Part shown: in pieces, positions 55,401-64,000 of the stretch | Position numbering within the stretch: the stretch's first letter is position 1 | Layout: the number at the start of each line of letters is the position of its first letter | Assembly (NCBI RefSeq): GCF_932526225.1 | Contig: NC_064046.1 | Location: forward strand, 3,348,001 to 3,412,000 | Length of the DNA stretch: 64,000 bases | Direction: 5' to 3' | DNA from: Nematostella vectensis | Lineage: Eukaryota > Cnidaria > Anthozoa > Actiniaria > Edwardsiidae | Notes under the pieces: generated by a model | What the model saw: only the letters and a program-made list of their open reading frames with translations | The model's database searches: none | Told to the model about the DNA's origin: nothing | Position numbers and translations under genes: made by a program

Positions 55401-56827
55401 TAGATATAATATTGTTAATTCATAAAGAATAGTAATTCATAAAGAATAGTTCATCAGATTTTACCGATTTTATCAGATTTTTCTTTTCGAATCCGTTGTA
55501 TTGCCACTCCGCATTTTCAAAACATTGATTTGTTTTTGTCTTTTGGGATTTTCTTTTCTGCCAGTCAAATTAATCTAATCCAATCAGATTTATTGCCATC
55601 TCTCGCTAGTGTAGTTGCCTGGCTTTCTGTCGCGCACTGTCTGGTTTTCATCCAGCGGGAAGCCAGGCAAGTGCACAAAGCGAGACTCTAATTGGCTCAG
55701 AATGATTTTACTGACGGAACAAAAAACCAAAAGGATTCGACAGTAACTAGTTTAATTCGTACCTTCCATGCAGCCTGGGTAGCGCTCTTCGTAAAGCTTC
55801 TTGTGTGCTTCTTCTAGTGACATCCACCGTGCCAGTTGGCCCACCTCACCCTTGAAGTGGGGTACAGCATCATGCTTGTTCTTAGTGCAGATGAAGGTCT
55901 TGGATTCCACACGAGCAACATCACGTGGGTCAGTGAACACTGCATAACTAGATATTAAAGAAGGTTGGTCAGCCATTTTTTCGTCTATTTAGCAAATAGA
56001 TATAAAAAACTATTTGAAATAAAAACTATTTAAATGCCAATAGAGCAAGCTAGTGCGGAAGGGGCAGCTATGGTCAAAGCAAAATAATAACAATAATAAC
56101 ATAATAAGAACAATAGAGCAACAAGTTGCACGACAGGGCACACTCACGGCCAGACTAGCTCGCTGCTAAAGAGAGAACAGAACTGCTAAACATTATGTGA
56201 GGATTCGAAAATAGTTTGCGGAATGGAGTTTCAAACTGGAATGGAGCGGATTAAAGAATGAAAGCTTCTGAGCGTTGACTGTAGGAGCAGGGTATGTGAG
56301 CTGAAAACTATATATTAATCATAATTGATTAAAGGTTTATCAGTATTTGATTGGCTTTGTGACTATCGTCCAGACGTTACGAATTGCGCCTAAAATAAGT
56401 CTTTGATTTGTGGAATTCAGCAATCTTGGGTATACATCATCCTTTTGCTTCACGTTTACAGAAGCATGGGTAAAATAGTGAGCCCCCCCTTCCACTTATG
56501 GATTTTTCCACACAAATGTATTTTACCAAACAAATAGTGAGGAAATTCTCACTGCTCAAAATACGTCGGGGAATCCCCTTTCCTATAATGATATCCCTGT
56601 TGCAGCATTAGTTACCAGTTGCTATGCTTTTCAAGAGGAACAGCCGCGCCTCTGTCCATCAGAATTTTGATGTTGTTCTGGTTTTCATCTTCTGACCCAT
56701 CGCAGATGTGAATTTGGGCGGGCTTCATGAGCCTCGCGTTTTCCTCCACAAATTCGCGGACCTTCTTTGGCAGAGCACTCAGGTCTCCGTAAGCACATGG
56801 TGGGAGCGACGTCTTGGAAGACTTCAT
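52461..56827 (-). CDS. phosphoenolpyruvate carboxykinase (GTP), copy B
   Basis: Six coding exons: 56827-56616, 55947-55763, 54719-54331, 54045-53730, 53489-53007, 52759-52461 (stop TAA). Total 1884 nt, 627 residues. Exon borders and phases are identical to copy A; exon 1 is five codons longer and exon 5 has three extra residues (EVAGKTRKT in place of TENGPT). The catalytic motifs are all present: [48 protein letters not shown]. An acceptor-like AATCCAG/GT just before the ATG suggests an upstream noncoding exon. No mitochondrial presequence is seen (start [10 protein letters not shown]), so it is probably cytosolic. Large parts of exons 3-5 are nearly identical in DNA to copy A. It is divergent from copy C. 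Confidence 0.96.
55071..55316. mobile_element. 238-bp MITE in TTAA sites
   Basis: TTAA, then AGCCGCATTGTCACCAGTT and its inverse AACTGGTGACAATGCGGCT, then TTAA: the layout of a piggyBac-type insertion. It lies in intron 2 of PEPCK-B. A truncated relative is at 8930-9136. Confidence 0.83.
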
Positions 56828-57293
56828 ACCTGGATTCTTTTTTTATTTAAAAGAAGGATTAAAGGAACCCTTAGAATTTGCTTAGCTCCAGCTGGGACTT
56901 AACAATAATATGGGGGTGAGGGTGGTGGTGGAGGAAGGGGGGGGGGGGCAGGGGGAGTTTCGAGAGACGAATTTTCCCATCGCCCTCGGGCCATATAACG
57001 ATAGAAAAATTTGAGGCTTCCTTAGGCTCTCGACAAATCAATAGAGATTGTTATGTCAAAATGTTGGTAGAAAATGGATCTAGTTTAGATTGTTTTGTCA
57101 AAATGTTGGTAGAAAATGGATCTAGTTGACCTTTTATATACTCTAAACAATACAAAAATGACAGAGAGGTTAAAAATCTGGAAAGTTGACGACAGTTAAT
57201 TATTAAAATTTGTGAATTTCATGATTTAATGCTGGGCTCAGGAAATACACTTTGGAGGGATGGTAATGTAGCAATAAAAAAGTCTGTCGACCT

Positions 57294-57456
57294 GATAGGG
57301 ATGCTTGTTGTATTTTTAGGGGTCAAAATCGGACCTCAGGTATTTTTTAGGGGGTGTCCTAGAAAAAAAGGCTTTTCTCTTGGAATTGGTACTTTTTAGG
57401 GCTTCTGGGGTATTTTTTAGGGGTATTTTTTGAATTTCCCAATGAGCATTCCTATC
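57294..57456. mobile_element. 163-bp MITE
   Basis: Ends GATAGGGATGCT and AGCATTCCTATC. The interior is made of TATTTTTTAGGGG-type repeats. Target duplication not clear. Confidence 0.6.
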
Positions 57457-59223
57457 ACCCTAAGGGCTTTATATATCCGAATAAAACAAGCTCAGTACTC
57501 GTTTTACTTTAGGTTTACAGTATCGACATATATAAATAGTCTGAGGTAATGTCTTTGGATTTTGTGGAGCTGATAAAATCCCTGGAGGTCAAAAGCACTT
57601 ACGCAGGATGTGACGTTAACCTCTTTACTTACACAAGCAATTTTTGCATTCTGATTGGCTCGAATTTGACAGGCAATGACAGCTGCAATACTTTCACGTG
57701 AAATCGCGCACGAAAAGATTTTATTACCAAAATCCTTGAAAGGTTGCCCTTATATCTAAACCAAAAGCATCTGGATTTGACCAAAAAAACATTTCTGGAC
57801 ATTTTGAAAGCGAAAAACTTTCAGCAAAGGCGCGTAGATTTCTTTGCTGTGACGAGACAGTTGTGTTTTGTCAGGGCCTATGGTGAGCAAAAAAAGTTCC
57901 CGGCCGTGCAGCTAGAAAGTGAAAGAAAATTCCTCTGTTGCTGGATAATTTACTTGGGGAACTTTTGAGCTAAAATTTGGACAATCATCTAGCATAAGTC
58001 ACTGGCAATCAACGGGAAGTTTGTGCTGTACTTACGAATTTGAGCTAGACAACAGACAAGACTACTGACATTTAAATAATATATAAGGGCCAGCAATAAC
58101 TGAAATATTCATTAAAATATTTTTACAAGATTCTAGAGCATGTCTGTTCGCTTGAAAGCACTTAAAATTATCAGACTTTTGAGTATTTAAAATTCTGATT
58201 CTTGTAAAAGATCTTCGAGCTATTTCCGCGTGTCTCAAACAAAGGTCTTGATGCAAGGAAAGGCAACCTTTAGTCTGCAAATTCACCGAGCGTTCTGCGC
58301 GAATTCTACGACAAACTACATACCTGTTAGACGTATGGATGAAAAGATCGAGACGAGAGTTAGGCTTGAAGGCAAGCAAAGATTTAGGGCTGGTTTTGAC
58401 AAGATGCTGTGGCACTTAGCTAGGCGAGCGAACAGGCAGATTCGCCGCAAGGGAAGTGTGATCACGGCCTTGTGGCTACGCTTAAATACGCCCTTGTCAC
58501 GCCTGTGTGTCACGTATTCCTTCTAAATGACAAACAGGTTACACAGGTTCCGGTTCAAGTGAGCCATAAAATATCGATAGCTTAACAAGCCAAAATGCAA
58601 ATTTTTGCTTTCCAAAGCAACAAAACAAAGCAACACTATTTCATACCTACAAAACAAACATATTGCGTTTGTGAGACGCGCTCGGTGCATTCCTGTACCA
58701 CATGAAATAAAACCAGGCGCGGTCATTGGTTTGTTTTACTGATCTTTATAAGAAGCGAGGCAGTGCTAGGATCCAAAATTATTGCAAACCTCCATATTGA
58801 TTGTCATACCCCAATAAAGCGAACACAGTCACGGTATCTTCGACGAGTTGGATAGTGAGTGCGAGGCATCTGATAGGGGGGGGGGGGAGGGGGGCAATGA
58901 AGATTTTGGGGTTTTGAAAGGGGGGGGGGGGGCATCGAAAATAATGTTCACAATAAAAGAGGGCTCTGAATTTTTAAGGTAATGTCTTGAGTAAAAATCT
59001 TCCCTCCCCCCCTGGCCCTCGGTGTATTTAATGAACACTCCATCAACGAATGCTGCGTGGGTGTGTTCGATTAAAAACATTGTTGTAACAACATCGCCCG
59101 CCGAGCTTGTCTATTCTTTAGTCTTTCCCGGGAATCAGCTAAAGTTTGTTTCATGAAAAGAACGTTGCCAGTCTGTACGGCTACCCTCAAACAGAAAAAA
59201 TTCAAGAATTTTGTTGAGTCACA

Positions 59224-59231
59224 TGACGTCA
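59224..59231. promoter_or_regulatory. consensus cAMP response element (TGACGTCA)
   Basis: Perfect 8-bp CRE palindrome, with a second half-site TACGTCAC about 20 bp on, located 0.9 kb upstream of PEPCK-C and 2.4 kb upstream of PEPCK-B. CREB control of PEPCK is established in vertebrates; its use here is inference. Confidence 0.45.
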
Positions 59232-60120
59232 GCAACAGTTGAATACGTCACAATAGATATGTCGCACGCCACTACGTCCAGAAGATAAGCGAAAAGAGAA
59301 TAGCTCTACGCAGTTGAGACACAACTCCGCAACTAGCGTCAACGCTGTCAAAGGTGGGTACGTTTGCTGCGAATAATAACCGATAAACCCGATCCCCAGC
59401 TTCTTTGTATACTCTGTTTCATGCGTTAATTTCCAGCTTCTTTAAAATAATCATAAAGTGAACAATTTATATTAAGTAATTTAATTACCAGTTGTGACAT
59501 TATGAACATTATAAAAACACTAAAATGTGCTAATATCAGAGAAAGTTTTGTCATTAACGATATCTTTTTAAAAAAGTTACAATAAAATATTGATATTTTA
59601 CCAAGGATTAATTAAGCCATACAGATTCATATATTATCGCATTACATGGGTAATGCCTTTTTGTATAAAATGTCCTACACGCACACAATTAAAGCATCGA
59701 AACTTTTGCAGTACACACGAGCAAGCTAGAAAATGTACATTTTACAATTTCGCTCTGTTATACTTTAAAGGCATTTTCCTACCCAATTCGCCTTGAAATA
59801 CTTCAAATAGTCAAACACACAAATGAAAACATCGACAATTATATCGTGCTGAAGTGAAATAACTCTATTGCATGACAATATTTATAAATGTTCTTTTGAC
59901 ACTGAAAATGTGGGGAGGTAATTTTATCGAAAAGCAGTCACGTGATTTATTCTGACCAATCAACGCGATGTTAATAGACTTTGGACCATCGCCAAGCGAA
60001 CCGCTTGGATTTCGTCACTGCTACGATTACAATCCAGGGTCTTGTCAAGCCAACCATCTCTTATTTGGGGGTGAACTTATTTTAATACCACGTAGTAATT
60101 ATTCTACTACCTAGCTAGCC

Positions 60121-60990
60121 ATGTCATTAGTATCCGTGATAACCCGGTAAGTGTAGAAGTTCCATTTCTATGCACAATACTTAACACAGCTCGAATTGTT
60201 CGAGATCCTAAACCTCCTCTAGCGAATGTCAAATCGAACTCCTTTTTGATTTATCCCCTCTCTGTTTACAGGCTACCCAGGTCGGCGACTTCTAGAGCCT
60301 TAACTTTCCGCTATCGATATATTCTTCGCACAATGTCATCCAGTTTTCCTCCTGTGGAGAACGGAGATTTCAATTCTCTGCCGAAGAAAGTGCAGGACTT
60401 CGTGACGGAAAATGTGGAGCTTTGTCAACCAGACAAAATCCATATCTGCGACGGATCGCCAGAGGAGAATCAAAGCCTTGTGGATTTCCTCGTGAAAAAA
60501 GGGACTTGTTTCAAGCTAACAAAGCGCGAAAATAGGTAAGTTAGCTGGAAAAGGAAGTAATTTCCAAGTAAAGTCCTTATTTGATTGATGTCTATGAACC
60601 CAGAGTAATGCCGAGTTGTAAATGTTTATCAACATTGTGGCTTCCCACCTGAAAGCGTCTATTTTTGCGTCTAAAACTCCGATTGCCGCTCGCGCTAATC
60701 CTGAAAAAATCTTTCTAAAAAAAATAATAAAATTCCTTTGTTGAGTTCTTTACAGCGCCCTCTAGTTGTAGAATAACGCGAACTGTTACTGTTTAGCTAC
60801 GTCGTCCGTACGGATCCCGGCGATGTTGCCCGTGTCGAGTCCAAGACCTTTATTTGCACCGAAAATGAACGTGATGCTGTCCCTGATTTCAAAAAAGGGA
60901 AGGACGGGGTTGTTGGTCAACTGGGACGCTGGTTATCAGTGGAAAAAGCAAACCAAGCTCTTGGAGAACGGTTTCCTGGCTGCATGAAAG
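60121..60990 (+). CDS. PCK2: phosphoenolpyruvate carboxykinase (GTP), copy C, mitochondrial type, 5' part
   Basis: Three exons seen: 60121-60146, 60272-60535, 60797-60990, together 484 nt in frame. The protein starts MSLVSVITRLPRSATSRA and continues with Arg-rich FRYRYILRTM, a typical mitochondrial presequence with no acidic residues. The PEPCK body follows ([39 protein letters not shown]). The small first exon and its intron are absent from copies A and B. The last exon ends in phase 1 like exon 2 of A and B, so exons for the catalytic part are expected beyond 64000; none was found in 60991-64000. An internal ATG at 60334 could give a cytosolic form. PCK2 refers to the location type, not to proven orthology. 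Confidence 0.88.
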
Positions 60991-63900
60991 GTTGGTAATT
61001 AAATACTCCGACTCTGAGCTACCGATAAGCGGATTTTATAATCTCTAGTGTTTTTTTCACTGCTTGAAACGCTTTTTTCTAAATGCAGGATAGTGGCTTT
61101 TTATCAAGCTTTATTATTGGGGGCTGGATTAGTTTATTTCACGGCCGATAAAAGCTTGGAAACCGAGAAATGCGGTAGCGCACGAACGATTTGACGGACG
61201 CCTTATTCTGATTGGCTTGTTTTTGGAGGTGTGTCAAGAGGCGTTGCCACGTGTTATGCGGTGTCGATTTCGTATGACGTTCGAAGTTTGAATCGTGGCA
61301 AGAATCATTCCAAATTCCCCAGCCAAAATTAGATCGTTATGGCGATGAAACACAATTAAAACACATCACAAAAGATTGTCTTTAAACAGCAGTATTGGGA
61401 GTATGAAATGCACCCATCTTTTTTTGTATTAAAAGCCTTAGTCACAACTATTCGTGACTGTACTGAATTCGAATCAATTTTTCTCACTGTACAATTACCT
61501 GACCTCTGAACCCATAAATCTCTTTGACATCATTGCATTTCTAATGTGCATATTTAAAGATTTTTTTTAATATATTTTTGTTTGATATTTAGTTTATGAT
61601 TAACTAAGGCCTCATGCCCAACCGAGCACGCAGAGGGTAGGAATTTTTTCTACCAAGCCTTTCCTCTTTTTTATGGCGAGAGATTTTTAAAACCCAATTG
61701 AACTTTTTAAGCTATTCACTAGTTTGCAACTAGATTATATTCATTTCTTGCGACATGTTGCTTACTTTGAGCCATGGAACTAGTACAGATATACCTTAAA
61801 CTATTGACTTAATTTCCAAGTCCTATCTTGCTTAAATGGGCAAAATTTTATTCATATTTTTGGTGTATTTGTTTAAGTAGATTGTCTGTCAAAGCAGTGT
61901 CTGAAGAGATAAATGCGGCTTGACACCTTAAAATCCTTTGTCTAGCATCAAATTTTTTTGAAGTCAGTCACAAGATGAACACAGTCAGGCCACTTCAGGT
62001 TCACTATAGCCATGCAGTTTGTAGACAAAACTTTTAAGCTTGAGCTAACTACTGGGAAACCTGTGGTATCCCAGTGGTATACCTGTGGTATCTGTGGTAT
62101 ACCTGTGGTATCCCAGTCATAAAATGCAACTGGGTTTTTTTTTCCCATGGTCCCGGGAAATCTGCCATATTGTGCAATACCCCATGAGCCTCTGCGCCAC
62201 TTCGTGTACCATCTATTTTGTGTCCCCATTTGTCATTACGCTATGGCTGAGCTTACATTCAGTACGTCCCTTCTGCCCTTATAAGGTCATCGCTAATTCA
62301 CTTCAAGACAGGAGACGCGCCATGTTGGATTTGAGATTTCATCCGAGCATTAGCTTATATTTGTGCAGGTAAAAAAGGCAACTTTGGCAATTATGTTATT
62401 GCAAATGCAATCAAAGCTTTTCTATCTATAATGCTATTGTGGAAATTCATGTCAATTTGAATTTTTACCGCGTATTCCCTTCGTCGATTCATGATACGAT
62501 CAGTCGAAGACCCGACCCGTAGGGCCGTAGAGAAAGAAACAAGTGTTCGGGAGCTTTTTTCAAGGCCAAACTTTGAGGTGCTTTAGCTTTTTACACTCAG
62601 GAATGAAGTGAAGTTAATTACATTTATTTCTCATGTGCATTTTGTATTTTGGTGGGAAAACGGCTGATATTGTCAACAAGGGAATGCTGTTGAGACCTCA
62701 AATAAATTGTGGCTAATAATCGCGGGTTTATTGGAACAATTTGGAACAATGAATTAAACAATGATATGTAATTACTTATTTATTACAATACTTACTGCTA
62801 CTAAATTTTTTTTAAAAAAAGGAAGGGTTTGTTTTTTTGTAATATTTCTCATTATTATTGTTCCCCCAATGCTGCTCTTCCTAAGTGATGCTCTAAAATT
62901 CGCCATGAATATGCTAATATCTTAAAACATTTTTTGCTTAGTATTCAGATTTTATTACAAACCCTTATAGTTAGAAAATAGCAAGGTCTCCAGTGGGAGA
63001 ACGGAGTTCCAAGAAAGGAAGAAGCAGCTCCCATTCGTGTCTATATCTGTCTTCACATCTTTCTATATTTTTTTAAAATTCAAAGCAAATACACCCAAGG
63101 AATGTTTGGCCATAGCCCCCCTTGTTACATCCATGGTATTCTAGAAGTTAACCAGATAGGCATAGTCTTTCCTGAAGAAGTAATTCAAACAGCACCAGAA
63201 ATATAGGGCCAGCTCATTGTCTCACAAGAGTAGCTGTTGGAAAACAACTTGGTGGACTAAATATATCTTTTGACTTTCCAGATTATTTGTTTGAAAACTG
63301 CTACAGTTAAAGCTCTCGTAGGCGACCACCTTGGGAACTGAAAATTGTGGTCGTTAACGGAGCTGGTCTTTTACGAGAGCTTGCTCTCATAAGCGACCAC
63401 TGGGCGTCAAAAACTTGAACAATAGGTGTTGGTCGCTTATGGGAGCTTAATTAAAATGCTGGAATCTAGAAGTTATTGTGATAATAACAACACTGTAATA
63501 TTTTGGTTTATTGCTTGATTTTAAAACTAGGTATTTAGCTTATCAGGAGAGTGAGTTGTTTTATTTAATAGCAATTAATTCTACGCAAAGTAGCTCGTTA
63601 TGCTCGTTTATATCGACGACTTAAGCTTTTCGTCATGAGAATATCTTCTGTGTCTACGACGATCGCATGGCGTCTTTTGTTAGCCGATTTCTAAAGCGTG
63701 CAACAAACAAGTGGATGGCTATTGTAACTGGAAAAAGGATAAATCGTGGAGCTGGCAATGGACTAGAGATTCCTTGCATTTATAAATTTTCTGGAGACAA
63801 AGAAATGTCAATCCCATGGTTGAAATTGAAGTTGAAAAAATTGGATTTAAGAAATTCTTTACTGGTTGCCTACTACGCTTTATATGTGATTTAAGCATGC

Positions 63901-64000
63901 ATTGTATATGATGTTTATCAGGTGTTGACTGATGTTGTAAAGCAAAAAATCATTGTGGTCGCTTACAAGAGCTTAAAAATAAAAGAAAATCTCAGTTGGT
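60991..64000. other. probable intron of PEPCK-C
   Basis: No PEPCK exon or other gene recognised. Contains a short GTGGTATACCTGTGGTATC repeat at 62061-62117 and an inverted-repeat element from about 63307. Confidence 0.6.
63307..63976. mobile_element. 0.67-kb inverted-repeat element
   Basis: Starts TTAAAGCTCTCGTAGGCGAC and ends in the near inverse GTGGTCGCTTACAAGAGCTTAA. The left part has further inverted GCGACCAC words at 63390-63440. The open frame at 63667-63894 is not a transposase. Confidence 0.7.

Larger units (their letters stand above)
56828..60120. other. divergent intergenic region of PEPCK-B and PEPCK-C
   Basis: Should contain both promoters. It holds a two-copy 54-bp direct repeat (about 57050-57128, TGTCAAAATGTTGGTAGAAA), a MITE at 57294-57456, G-rich tracts at 58875-58935 and cAMP-response-element-like sites near 59224. 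Open frames at 57744-57968 and 58230-58526 match nothing I recognise. Confidence 0.6.

Noticed and set aside
58230-58526. 98-codon Arg-rich ORF upstream of PEPCK-C
   Set aside because: No family resemblance, splice context or conservation clue; both strands are open here.
63667-63894. 75-codon ORF inside the right-hand inverted-repeat element
   Set aside because: Too short for a transposase and without catalytic motifs.
1-64000. tRNA, rRNA and riboswitch genes
   Set aside because: I looked for T-loop type GGTTCGAATCC words with a matching acceptor stem and for rRNA-like blocks and found none I could support.

Overview
This window is eukaryotic nuclear DNA, most likely from a marine invertebrate and, by general character, a cnidarian such as a sea anemone or coral. 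It holds intron-rich animal genes with consensus GT/AG splice sites, many small inverted-repeat transposons, and one integrated 13-kb Polinton/Maverick-like virus. No single sequence fixes the species, so the phylum call is an inference.

Host genes, left to right. A single-exon PP1 glycogen-targeting subunit with a CBM21 domain (1984-2640, minus). A nine-exon gene (3822-8617, minus) that joins a Pro/Gly/Tyr-rich N-terminus to two VHL beta-like domains and has no VHL alpha domain. A complete 18-exon nibrin gene (NBN/NBS1, 28204-41717, minus; 794 codons). Three GTP-dependent PEP carboxykinase genes: copy A (45004-50387, plus) and copy B (52461-56827, minus) converge tail to tail, and copy C (from 60121, plus) diverges from B, starts with a mitochondrial-type presequence and runs off the right edge. 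All exon joins given here were checked for frame and splice sites by eye.

Endogenous virus (10124-23194). It is GC-rich, bounded by inverted repeats of about 340-420 bp and flanked by the 6-bp target duplication CTAAAA. It sits inside a small host inverted-repeat element whose two halves can be recognised on either side. Gene order: two leftward genes (small membrane protein, penton-like protein), a rightward gene with a C-terminal anchor, a leftward coiled-coil/membrane protein, rightward hexon-like capsid protein, packaging ATPase, four small virion-type ORFs and a retroviral-type integrase, then a leftward family B DNA polymerase joined to a superfamily 1 helicase. The copy is decayed: a nonsense codon, frameshifts in capsid, ATPase, integrase and polymerase, and a deletion that removed the starts of two divergent genes. 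No cysteine protease was recognised. Short perfect palindromes occur at several gene junctions, and a 13-nt mini-hairpin motif recurs in the late region.

Repeats. A 2.6-kb satellite of 15-bp units follows the virus (23700-26319). A 4.5-kb foldback element with 453-bp internal repeats fills NBN intron 7 and starts 8 bp from a splice donor. At least ten MITE-type elements were delimited, several with clear target-site duplications. The remaining non-genic stretches hold no gene I can support.
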